11,521 nt of DNA. Source: Gammaproteobacteria bacterium. Lineage in GTDB: Bacteria > Pseudomonadota > Gammaproteobacteria > Granulosicoccales > Granulosicoccaceae. The translations under genes and the position numbers were made by a program. Location: the NCBI GenBank assembly GCA_019634245.1, contig JAHQVR010000237.1, forward strand, positions 1-11,521, in the 5' to 3' direction. The notes beneath the pieces were generated by a model. That model saw only the letters and a list, made by a program, of their open reading frames with translations, was not told the origin of the DNA and made no database searches. Numbering within the stretch: position 1 is the first letter of the stretch; each line of letters starts with the position of its first letter. Positions 4,738 to 11,521 of the stretch are shown in pieces.

Positions 4738-7011
4738 GTGTTTCGAACTCAAGGAGGTCAAGCACTACCGTTGGGATTAGCGTTGGTGCTCGTTGGAGTT
4801 TTGTTGAGTTTGGTGTTGTTCAATACAGGGCAAACTGCCTCTGACAAAACCAGGCTGGCAAACACAGCAGACTCCGCTGCTTACAGTGGATTGTTGTGGC
4901 AAGCGCGGGCTTTAAACTTTCAAGCCTATGCCAATCGAGCTATGGTGGCGAACCAGGTGTCGATAGCTCAGGCGGTTAGCTTGCAATCTTGGGTGTCTTA
5001 TGGACGGATCACCTCTGAAAACGCCTCGGCAGTACTGTCAGGCGTGCCGATGATCAATGTACTGACTCAAGGAGTGAGTCAGGCATTTGGTGCGGCGGAC
5101 TCGGTGGTGGGTCCCGTGGCAACAGCTGCTGTGCCTGTGGTGGATTGGGTCAACTCCGTATTGGCGCAATCCCAAAAGGCCATGTACTTAGGTAGTTTTG
5201 CTGCTACACCGCAGATTGTTGAAAAGATCGTAGCGGTCAATGACGAAGGATTCCGAGTTGATTCGGCCTACAACATCGGCGGAATGCTTGCCAATTTAAA
5301 GGATTGGAAAGCGTTTACTGAGGAGCACGACACTAGCGACAGGGAGGTCGCTCAAGGACGAGTCGATATGATTAATCAGTCACTGGATTCTTTTAGTAGA
5401 AAACGCGACTGGAAGTTTTTCTCTCGCTATTTCCCTATCACTCCATTAACGCGAATGAGAGTACATCGCCGTGGTACAACCCGTTTGGTTGAAAAGCTCG
5501 GTGAGAATGGCGCTGAATGGGAATGGAAAGCAAAAGACAGTGTATCGCTTGCAATTAAAATATGGCGACCATTAAGAAGTAGTAAACGTGTCGAAATTCC
5601 GATTGGTTGGGGTGAAGCCTACGCCAATCTTGCGTCAGAGCAATCGATCGAATCATGCTCTGACAATCCTATTTCCTATTCGCAGAACTGTGATCGATGG
5701 CTTCGAGAGAATCGTACGGCAGAGTACTTCGCCGACACTAATGTTCATAGCGCCGCAGGTACACCGAGTCGGACAAGAATAAACGCAAACTACCAAGGCA
5801 TACAGAATTTTCGATCCCTGGCCGAATCCGTCTTGCTTGAGCAGCAACCAACAGTGGAGCTAAAAGTGGAAGTGTCGCTTCCCGTTGATGCCATTCGATC
5901 TGCCGATAAGCTCGTTGCGGGTAACCGCTGGGATGTCCCGATTCTAGCACCGGGTAATAGGTTGTCCTCAGTTAGCGTAGCCGAACTGTTTTACGAAAGA
6001 CCAGATGCGTCTGAAGTTCCATTTGTTGAAAAGGCCAATGGTTATAACCCGTATTGGAGTGTCAGATTAAAACCGGTTAGTGGAGTCGATCGAATGGTGG
6101 CTTTGTCGCTGCGCAGCGGATCTGATTCATCGAGTGTTCCCAATCAAATAAACGCCAGGCTAATCCCTTATTCGGATGAAGACTCTAAGCCGAATCAACG
6201 CAATGTTAACTCACGGGAATTAGGGCCTTATTCTGATGCGTTAGCGGAAGCCATTGCTGATGCACTAGGGGTAGACAGTGATGCGCTGATTGATCCTATG
6301 ACAGCAATAGGTGAAGTCACTGATGAAGAGTTGCAGGAGTTTATAGACGAACACCTGGGAGATGAACTTTCTGAGCTGCAGACTCTGGTGGCCGAGGAGC
6401 TAAAAACCATTATTACAGAAGCTGTTAGGCGGATTCTTGTGGCAGCTTTAGGCCAGGCGGTCGGTGTGGATAGCCTTGAAAAAGCCGGCGAGGATTTAAG
6501 TGGCGAGGTCAATTCCATGTTAGATCGGCTGGATACGAACATCGACCGGATTGTCGATGATGTGGATGCGATCGTGGCAAACGCTGAAGCGATGATCGAT
6601 GAATTCGAAGCGGAAATGGAACGAATACAAGAAGAGGTCGGAAGATTGTTCGCTTTGGCATTGGAAGAGATCACACACAATTTTAATGCTGAGCTTGCCG
6701 AGGCACAGCAAAAACTGATGGAGTTGCAGGCTGAGAAGGACGCAATCCATGACAGTGGTTATGTGGTTCCGATATCCCTCATTGACGAAATTAGTGCTTT
6801 GCATGAGCGGCTTGAAGCACTGGTGACAGCTGAGTTAGAAAGGCGATTGGCGCTGGCCCTGATGGACATTGTGGACCGTGCGACCGATATGTTCGATCTT
6901 CCCTACAGTGCTGCGCTGGCGGCAGTTCGAGCCGTGTTGATCAGTGAATCAGAAGACATAAACCCGCTACAGCTAACTGAGGTAGATGAGGATGAAGGCG
7001 ATGATTGGTAA
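4738..7011 (+). CDS. TadG-like pilus assembly protein with long helical C-terminal extension
   Basis: A 757-residue protein. GTG 4738 is the start, since AGGAGG ends five bases upstream. The N terminus reads GGQALPLGLALVLVGVLLSLVLF (6-28), a membrane anchor, followed by the TadG/Tad pseudopilin-like stretch RLANTADSAAYSGLLWQARALNFQAYANRAM (39-69), where members usually have D.AA. and helix-rich sequence. It lacks the Glu at +5 expected for prepilin cleavage. The middle (about 90-500) is an envelope-facing mixed domain with a Cys pair near 307 and 318. From about 500 to 740 it is dominated by acidic, heptad-like helix with many Glu, Asp, Leu and Ala, and it ends in an acidic tail (DEDEGDDW). 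Tad minor proteins are thought to help initiate the pilus or link it to the envelope. The next gene starts inside its end. The helical half is much longer than I expect for TadG. Confidence 0.75.
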   Translation: MFRTQGGQALPLGLALVLVGVLLSLVLFNTGQTASDKTRLANTADSAAYSGLLWQARALNFQAYANRAMVANQVSIAQAVSLQSWVSYGRITSENASAVLSGVPMINVLTQGVSQAFGAADSVVGPVATAAVPVVDWVNSVLAQSQKAMYLGSFAATPQIVEKIVAVNDEGFRVDSAYNIGGMLANLKDWKAFTEEHDTSDREVAQGRVDMINQSLDSFSRKRDWKFFSRYFPITPLTRMRVHRRGTTRLVEKLGENGAEWEWKAKDSVSLAIKIWRPLRSSKRVEIPIGWGEAYANLASEQSIESCSDNPISYSQNCDRWLRENRTAEYFADTNVHSAAGTPSRTRINANYQGIQNFRSLAESVLLEQQPTVELKVEVSLPVDAIRSADKLVAGNRWDVPILAPGNRLSSVSVAELFYERPDASEVPFVEKANGYNPYWSVRLKPVSGVDRMVALSLRSGSDSSSVPNQINARLIPYSDEDSKPNQRNVNSRELGPYSDALAEAIADALGVDSDALIDPMTAIGEVTDEELQEFIDEHLGDELSELQTLVAEELKTIITEAVRRILVAALGQAVGVDSLEKAGEDLSGEVNSMLDRLDTNIDRIVDDVDAIVANAEAMIDEFEAEMERIQEEVGRLFALALEEITHNFNAELAEAQQKLMELQAEKDAIHDSGYVVPISLIDEISALHERLEALVTAELERRLALALMDIVDRATDMFDLPYSAALAAVRAVLISESEDINPLQLTEVDEDEGDDW

Positions 7012-7852
7012 TCACAACAGGGCCTCAGACGCACTGTGCAAGAAACTGATGAGCTTAAGGCCGGTAGCTAAAGCCACCGGTAGCGCCTTAACCGAGACCA
7101 TCGTATTGATGTTGGTCATGTTGCCATTGTTGGCCGGGGTGCCAATGATTGGAAAGCTCACTGATTTAAAGCAAGCGTCAATTAACGCTAGTCGATACGT
7201 TGCCTGGGAGGAGACCATTAGCAGTGATGGCAGTTCAGCACGTTTTGTTAATCAGCGTTTTTTTAAAGATCCCTCTGCACCTTTATCCTCCTCATCATCA
7301 GAGGTGGCTGAACACAGCCTCTGGGGAGCGGACAAAGGGTTGGCTAAGGGGTTGTTAGTACAAACCAATATCGAGCTAGAAAAAAACAGTGCTGGTAGTT
7401 CTGTAAGTGAATCAGAGTTGCCTGAAGTGGCGTCGGCGCTGGGCGGTGGCATAGAAAGCGTTGGTGAAGTGCTTGCCGGGTTTAGCGGAACATCATGGGA
7501 ACTTACCGGCAAAGGATTGCGTTCCGGTTCTGTTTCTGCACGGATCAAAACGAACTCTTGGATGGACGATAGAGTCACTGGGTGTGAGCCGGGGCGAGCA
7601 TGTGTTACCGCTCGGACCAGCATTTTAGTGGATGGTTGGAGCGCAGCGAATGATCAACACACCGCGACACGCGTTCGTAGCCTGGTTCCTGCAACCGTAC
7701 TAAAACCCGTTGGCCAGGTGCTGTCAACGATCGGTAGATTGCCCTTACTCAAAGAGCTACGGCCCATTGATGATGCTTTTGGTTACATTAATATGGAGGC
7801 ATTACCAGATGGAACTCGTGATCCTTTGCCCGGCTACGGGGACGGTGCATGA
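6986..7852 (+). CDS. TadE-like pseudopilin
   Basis: A 288-residue protein overlapping the previous gene by 26 bases in another frame. Three ATGs (6986, 6992, 7001) are possible: GAGG at 6979-6982 lies nine bases before 6992 and GAGG at 6988-6991 lies nine before 7001, so the start could be any of the three. Near residue 32 (counted from 6986) is TGSALTETIVLMLVMLPLLAGVPMIG: cleavage after Gly32 would put Glu37 at +5, the pattern of prepilin peptidase sites in TadE and TadF. The hydrophobic helix (about 38-56) and the following SINASRYVAWEE resemble TadE proteins. The rest is exported, with two Cys near 200 and 206 that may form a disulfide. Likely a minor pilin of the Tad pilus, membrane-anchored until assembly. 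ATGA overlap with the next gene indicates coupling. Confidence 0.75.
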   Translation: MRMKAMIGNHNRASDALCKKLMSLRPVAKATGSALTETIVLMLVMLPLLAGVPMIGKLTDLKQASINASRYVAWEETISSDGSSARFVNQRFFKDPSAPLSSSSSEVAEHSLWGADKGLAKGLLVQTNIELEKNSAGSSVSESELPEVASALGGGIESVGEVLAGFSGTSWELTGKGLRSGSVSARIKTNSWMDDRVTGCEPGRACVTARTSILVDGWSAANDQHTATRVRSLVPATVLKPVGQVLSTIGRLPLLKELRPIDDAFGYINMEALPDGTRDPLPGYGDGA

Positions 7853-8547
7853 ATACAATTGGACAAGGCATAAGAGTTCTATGTTGTTGCCTGTACGCGG
7901 TGCTCCAGCTCTATGTAACTCATAGCTCAGCCAGTACCGATGTACCGGTGCCTGATGAGGTACAGGTCTACTTAATAGCTGATCCAATACGGCAAAACGG
8001 CCATAGTTATAGAATCTGGAAGATTGACAGTGAACAGCCGTCTGAATGGATTCTAGAGTTTTACCGAAAACTTTGGAGTTCGCCCTTAGAGCTTGAAAAT
8101 GGTTTTATCGAACCAGCACTATCGGGTTGGAAGGCTATCGCCCATCTACAAGAAGACTCGCAAATTGTTGTGCAGGTGCAGGACAACGATCACGGTGCAA
8201 CCGGCCTGATATCGCAGATGGAATTTAATTCTGTCAAGGTTGATGATGACCAGGTCAGTTTAGCCCTTTCTGATGTATTTATCACAAGAAGCGTAACTCG
8301 TTCAGTCGAACATCAGATTCAATCTACCACTCGAATTTATGAATCTAACTTATCGGTAGCAGATGCCGAGACTCAAGTACGCGAAGCGTTAGAACGTTTA
8401 GGTTGGGAGTTAGCTGCATCATATCCTGAATCTGGTGCGTCCGTATTGATGTTCGCACGAGTGGCTGATCGTATTGAAATTGTTGTGTCTAAGGCATATT
8501 CGGGGAGTACAGCGATAGTTATAAATCATATGGAACGATATTTATGA
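7849..8547 (+). CDS. unrecognised exported protein encoded inside the Tad operon
   Basis: A 232-residue protein I do not recognise. It shares ATGA with the stop of the TadE-like gene, so translation is likely coupled. The first 29 residues look like a signal peptide (VLCCCLYAVLQLYVTHSSAS), without a proper lipoprotein box. The mature part has beta-strand patterns; it includes VYLIADPIRQNGHSYRIWKID (40-60) and two segments that could be repeated beta-alpha units, with an EALERLGWELAASYPESG helix-strand near the end (181-198) and RIEIVVSKAYSGSTAIVINHM (209-229). It resembles small periplasmic proteins of unclear job. Given its place between pseudopilins and CpaB, it may be a periplasmic factor of pilus assembly. 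That is context only. Confidence 0.7.
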   Translation: MNTIGQGIRVLCCCLYAVLQLYVTHSSASTDVPVPDEVQVYLIADPIRQNGHSYRIWKIDSEQPSEWILEFYRKLWSSPLELENGFIEPALSGWKAIAHLQEDSQIVVQVQDNDHGATGLISQMEFNSVKVDDDQVSLALSDVFITRSVTRSVEHQIQSTTRIYESNLSVADAETQVREALERLGWELAASYPESGASVLMFARVADRIEIVVSKAYSGSTAIVINHMERYL

Positions 8548-8693
8548 ACGTTGAGTATATCGTGGTAACGCTTATCGTATTGGTATCTGTGTTAATGCCA
8601 ATGCCCGGTCTGGGTGTGTCAGCATTGGATTGGCTGATTGAGGCGATTAAAAGTTACCAAGCACACTCTTCACTACTCTATTCGATTCCATGA
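8544..8693 (+). CDS. small membrane protein (49 residues) of the Tad operon
   Basis: Begins with ATGA shared with the stop of the preceding gene and ends 25 bases before the CpaB ATG. It reads MNVEYIVVTLIVLVSVLMPM at the N terminus: a short anchor then a hydrophobic helix (about 4-20). After it comes PGLGVSALDWLIEAIKSYQA and a tail ending in YSIP. The first hydrophobic residues follow directly on the start, so it would sit in the inner membrane with a short amphipathic tail. Too small for routine gene calling, but the tight coupling on the left side and lack of any other use for the sequence argue it is translated. I recall short proteins of this shape beside cpaB in some gammaproteobacterial Tad loci, but I cannot verify it. 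Function unknown; a partner for the inner-membrane platform is a guess. Confidence 0.6.
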   Translation: MNVEYIVVTLIVLVSVLMPMPGLGVSALDWLIEAIKSYQAHSSLLYSIP

Positions 8694-8718
8694 GCACGTC
8701 AAAGTGGAACCGTCTCTA

Positions 8719-9579
8719 ATGGTCGTAAATGATACAGCATCAAAGCCCGGTCGCAAGCGTTCCTTTAGACACATCGTCATGTTAATGATGTCAATTGGAT
8801 TGGGGGCGGCCGGCGTGTTCTATTCTCGCCACTACATCAATGATCAAGTCGCCTATTACAAGAGTCAATTAGATAAAACAGAACCCATGACTCAAGTGGT
8901 AGTGCCAAATCGTGCTATGTCGCGTGGGGAAGTAGTTAGCACTGATGATCTATCCGTCCGCGATATACCGAAGAAGTATGCTGATTCGAATTCCGTTATG
9001 AGCTCCAACTACGAAACGGCAGTGGGGCAGAGGATTGATTTTGATATCGATCAAGGCAGACCCTTACTGTGGGCACATTTGGAAGGTGGGCTTTCGCCCA
9101 CATTCTCTGGCAAGGTCCCTACTGGATTACGCGCGATGACGATACGTGTGGATGAAATAAACAGTATCTCTGGGTTTCTGCAACCGCGTGACCGCATAGA
9201 CTTGTTGCTTTCGTATGGCAATGGCAGTAAGCAGAAAATATTTCCACTTATTCAGAACCTTGATGTAATTGCAACTGGAGTACAAACACTGGTGGATAAA
9301 AAGGGTTTTGGCACGAAACGTAACTTCTCATCCATTACTGTTCAAGTAACTCCAGAACAAGCAAAAAAACTCACCTTGTCTCAACGAATCGGTAAGCTCA
9401 CAGCGGTATTGCGTAACCCCGAAGATGAATCCCCATTGAGCAATCACCCGTTGACGGTGGCTTCGTTGTTGAATGGTCTAGAGCCTCAACGTCCCTCGGT
9501 GAAGAAAGCCGCTGTAGTTGAATCACCGTCGCCGGAACCTAAGAAACGCATCGAGTACATCATCGGAGGAGTGCGATGA
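8719..9579 (+). CDS. cpaB: Flp pilus assembly protein CpaB/RcpC
   Basis: A 286-residue inner-membrane-anchored periplasmic protein, read from ATG 8719; an earlier TTG (8638) lies inside the 49-residue gene and GTG 8704 is an alternative start. A basic stretch (GRKRSFRH) precedes a single membrane helix (about 18-36). An SAF-like domain follows (about 57-120), with VVPNRAMSRGEVVSTDDLSVRDIP as the recognisable part. Then comes the RcpC/CpaB domain, where GLRAMTIRVDEINSISGFLQPRDRIDLLL (136-164) is typical of the family, and SITVQVTPEQAKKLTLSQRIGKL (204-227) matches its C-terminal part. CpaB works with the outer-membrane secretin, in the periplasm, and is needed for its function in characterised Tad systems. 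The end overlaps the secretin start by ATGA, so they are coupled. Typical length for the family is about 260-350. Confidence 0.9.
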   Translation: MVVNDTASKPGRKRSFRHIVMLMMSIGLGAAGVFYSRHYINDQVAYYKSQLDKTEPMTQVVVPNRAMSRGEVVSTDDLSVRDIPKKYADSNSVMSSNYETAVGQRIDFDIDQGRPLLWAHLEGGLSPTFSGKVPTGLRAMTIRVDEINSISGFLQPRDRIDLLLSYGNGSKQKIFPLIQNLDVIATGVQTLVDKKGFGTKRNFSSITVQVTPEQAKKLTLSQRIGKLTAVLRNPEDESPLSNHPLTVASLLNGLEPQRPSVKKAAVVESPSPEPKKRIEYIIGGVR

Positions 9580-11216
9580 CCAAATTTGTCTTAGCGATAA
9601 TTTGGTTGAGTTTGGCGTCATCGACCACCCTGGCAGAACCCAACCAAGGCTGGTTCGAGATTATTCCTTCATCAAAGGAACCTAAGAAAGATAATTCTAC
9701 AACAACAACCTCAGACTGGCAGTCCGTTACCAAAACTCGCGCTCTGATTGGTAAACATGGGGACAAGCTCTACTATGTTCAGCCCAATGATTCGTTAACC
9801 AGTATTTCGCTTGACCTTACTGGGTTCGTACACAATCGTCACATCATCGCTGAGTACAATCGGTTGGATGCATGGGCGCCGCTAACCCATTTACAACAGC
9901 TCATCATTCCGTCAGAACTACTACGCGGAACTCCAGAGAAATCCGCCTACAAAACAGTGGAACAAGAACCTAGTAACTTAGCTGGTAGACTAGCTCAGAA
10001 AAGCACACAAACTCGGCAGGGTCTTAGAGCATTAACTCGGAGTGCTGAACCGTCGTCAACACACTCTGTTGAGTCTGTAACCACTCGCCGGGAAACAATG
10101 GATTCCACCGGTGTGGATGAGCCTACGGAACAAGCCTTACGCCAGTCTTCGGAGGCTCATCGAGTATCTACTGAGAAACTGGATATGTTTGCCGGTGAAG
10201 TCCGTGTGTTGGGTGTAGTGGATGTCACCAGAGTGGCGGTGGGGAATGGAAAGTTGATACGGGCGGAGGTTCTCGCGAATGGAGAACTCCTGGTGATTGC
10301 TCAAGAACCGGGTAGTAGCTCTTTGAGACTTTGGCATACCAATCACACTCAGTCTGACTACAACATTCGCATTAGTGAAAAAGATCCAGAGACTCGGTTT
10401 CATCTTGAAAAAATGGTGCAGATGAAAGTACACATGGTGGAATTTCGGAAAAGTGCCTTGGGGAAGTTGGGTATCGATTGGGGTGATTCCATGGCAGGCC
10501 CTATCGCTGCAACAGCCGGTGATATTATCGGTAGTCATCTTTACCGACCCAATGGGGAAGGCTTTGCGGTCGACTTACCTAACCGAGTAGAACCCTTTTC
10601 AAGTTACTTCGGTATCGCCACCAATATTACATCCAGAATAAATCTTCTAGCCTCCAAAGGTGATGCAGTTACGCTTGCTGAACCGGTTCTGAGTTGCGCC
10701 AATGGTGGCACGGCGAGCTTTCTAGCCGGTGGGGAAGTGCCGTATCCGAGCGAAAATGAAAATGGGCAAACTTCAGTAGAGTTCAAAGAGTATGGCATCA
10801 AGTTGACTATTTCGCCGCGAGTTGATGATAGCGGCAACGTGCAGACTTTGTTGGATACTGAAATTAGCCAACTCGATCCTGCGGTTACCGTTCAGGGTGC
10901 GCCAGGGTTGCTCACTCGGCGTACACAAACTCAAGTCAATGTGAGATCGGGTGAGACGATTGTCATCTCTGGACTACTGTCAGCGGAGAACAGTAAAGAC
11001 ATTGATCGATTGCCTGGTCTCGGTCAACTACCGGTTTTAGGCGCTTTGTTCCGATCGAAGAATGTTCGAAATGCTGTGAGTGAACTGGTGGTCTTTATTA
11101 CCCCGGAGGTGATAGAACCTGGAGCCAGCTCGCTTACGCAGCGTCAGCACCAAGTTTTCGACGCAACGCTAAAACGGTTACATCAGTCTCAGATTGGTTT
11201 GTCATTAATGGAATAG
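9576..11216 (+). CDS. cpaC: Tad pilus secretin CpaC/RcpA with LysM-like N-terminal segment
   Basis: Outer-membrane channel of the Tad pilus, 546 residues. ATG 9576 overlaps the previous stop and has GGAGGA upstream. A signal peptide (1-20, ending TTLA) is followed by a segment (about 66-115) that reads as LysM-like: YYVQPNDSLTSISLDLTGF, then HNRHIIAEYNRL and LQQLIIPSEL, the pattern 'YxVxxGDSLxxIAxx ... xxNxL ... G..L.IP'. A Ser/Thr- and Arg-rich linker (about 120-200) separates it from the pilus N-domain (about 205-266: GEVRVLGVVDVTRVAVGNGKLIRAEVLANGELLVIAQEPG...), typical of CpaC. The secretin core is at about 345-515, including AEPVLSCANGGTASFLAGGEVPYP, EYGIKLTISPRV, TRRTQTQVNVRSGETIVISGL and LPGLGQLPVLGALF. 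LysM domains bind peptidoglycan, so the segment may fix the channel to the cell wall. Such an N terminus is not usual for CpaC. Confidence 0.9.
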   Translation: MTKFVLAIIWLSLASSTTLAEPNQGWFEIIPSSKEPKKDNSTTTTSDWQSVTKTRALIGKHGDKLYYVQPNDSLTSISLDLTGFVHNRHIIAEYNRLDAWAPLTHLQQLIIPSELLRGTPEKSAYKTVEQEPSNLAGRLAQKSTQTRQGLRALTRSAEPSSTHSVESVTTRRETMDSTGVDEPTEQALRQSSEAHRVSTEKLDMFAGEVRVLGVVDVTRVAVGNGKLIRAEVLANGELLVIAQEPGSSSLRLWHTNHTQSDYNIRISEKDPETRFHLEKMVQMKVHMVEFRKSALGKLGIDWGDSMAGPIAATAGDIIGSHLYRPNGEGFAVDLPNRVEPFSSYFGIATNITSRINLLASKGDAVTLAEPVLSCANGGTASFLAGGEVPYPSENENGQTSVEFKEYGIKLTISPRVDDSGNVQTLLDTEISQLDPAVTVQGAPGLLTRRTQTQVNVRSGETIVISGLLSAENSKDIDRLPGLGQLPVLGALFRSKNVRNAVSELVVFITPEVIEPGASSLTQRQHQVFDATLKRLHQSQIGLSLME

Positions 11217-11219
11217 AGA

Positions 11220-11521
11220 GTGTTTGATTTCTACTATCAGCAAGGAAGCAATCGACGCAAACTGTATCGTGTCACGGGTGTTAGTTGTTCGGTCGGCAGT
11301 GCACGCTCCAACGATCTTGTGTTATCCACGCGACACATTGCTAAGAGGCATGCTCAGTGGCGTTTAACAGCAAATGGATTGTTTATTGAAGATTTAGGCA
11401 GCGCTAGTGGTACTTGGGTCAATCGAGAGCGTATCCAGAAGTACGGGCCATTGTCTGAGTTGGACGAAATAACCATTGGAGATGTGAGTTGCTGGCTAGA
11501 TAAGGCCCCATCACCACTAGA
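11220..11521 (+). CDS. FHA-domain protein, cut by window end
   Basis: Begins three bases after the secretin stop. The in-frame start available is GTG at 11220; the preceding codons contain the stop TAG at 11214. About 100 residues are visible and they form an FHA domain: VGSARSNDLVL (25-35), TRHIAKRHAQWRL (37-49), FIEDLGSASGTWVN (55-68). FHA domains normally bind phosphothreonine peptides. Here the Arg after the first Gly is Ser27, the usual Ser of S-R-x-H is Ala41, and the Asn of the NGT motif is Ser63; His44 and the late Asn68 remain. In Tad loci an FHA protein is found next to, or fused in front of, the CpaF/TadA ATPase; the rest of the gene is outside the window, so a fusion cannot be excluded. 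Probable role: organising the ATPase in the cytoplasm. Confidence 0.82.
   Translation, partial: MFDFYYQQGSNRRKLYRVTGVSCSVGSARSNDLVLSTRHIAKRHAQWRLTANGLFIEDLGSASGTWVNRERIQKYGPLSELDEITIGDVSCWLDKAPSPL

Noticed and set aside
6228..6680. - strand open frame of 150 residues antisense to the TadG-like gene
   Set aside because: Its Ser/Ala/Ile-rich low-complexity sequence is what the reverse strand of a Glu/Asp/Leu/Ala-rich helix gives; no ribosome site was seen and the + strand gene is clearly coding.
8638..8718. TTG start extending CpaB by 27 residues
   Set aside because: It would read out of frame through the end of the 49-residue gene, and the added residues lack CpaB similarity; ATG 8719 gives a normal anchor.

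Overview
The window looks like chromosomal DNA of a gammaproteobacterium of moderate G+C content (my impression by eye, not computed). The support is the style of the proteins: a Gram-negative outer-membrane secretin, a Flp/Tad pilin with a gammaproteobacterial-type motif, and an Sfp-type phosphopantetheinyl transferase. No tRNA, rRNA, CRISPR array, insertion sequence or phage gene was seen.

Left part (1-3085). A + strand Sfp-type 4'-phosphopantetheinyl transferase runs to 821; its start is uncertain because it lies at the window edge. It converges on two - strand genes: a 3-His cupin resembling the cysteine/thiol dioxygenases (995-1543), and upstream of that a 450-residue exported protein I do not recognise (1727-3079). 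A 174-bp divergent intergenic region separates the latter from a + strand exported protein of 292 residues (3254-4132), whose core faintly resembles DUF4412/LolA-like periplasmic proteins. Both divergent proteins have about 60 residues before the hydrophobic core of the signal peptide, and both have the same ribosome-binding context.

Right part (4133-11521). This is the first part of a Tad/Flp pilus (type IVc) locus that continues past the window. After a 237-bp leader with a good promoter, a palindrome and several hairpins come, in order: a Flp-type prepilin (4370-4657); a TadG-like protein with a long acidic helical C-terminal half (4738-7011); a TadE-like pseudopilin (6986-7852); an unrecognised exported protein (7849-8547); a 49-residue membrane protein (8544-8693); CpaB/RcpC (8719-9579); the secretin CpaC/RcpA with a LysM-like segment at its N terminus (9576-11216); and an FHA-domain protein cut by the window end (11220 onward). 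From the TadG-like gene on, genes overlap or lie within about 25 bases of each other, which fits one translationally coupled operon. The pilin stands slightly apart, with its own leader and a hairpin behind it.

Inferred working: the prepilin and the TadE-like pseudopilin would be cleaved by a prepilin peptidase, the secretin with CpaB forms the outer-membrane channel, and the FHA protein would act at the cytoplasmic ATPase side. The ATPase, TadB/TadC platform proteins, TadZ/CpaE and prepilin peptidase are not in the window. The least described parts are the unrecognised exported protein, the 49-residue membrane protein, the TadG C-terminal extension, the LysM-secretin arrangement, and an FHA domain in which phosphothreonine-contact positions appear replaced.
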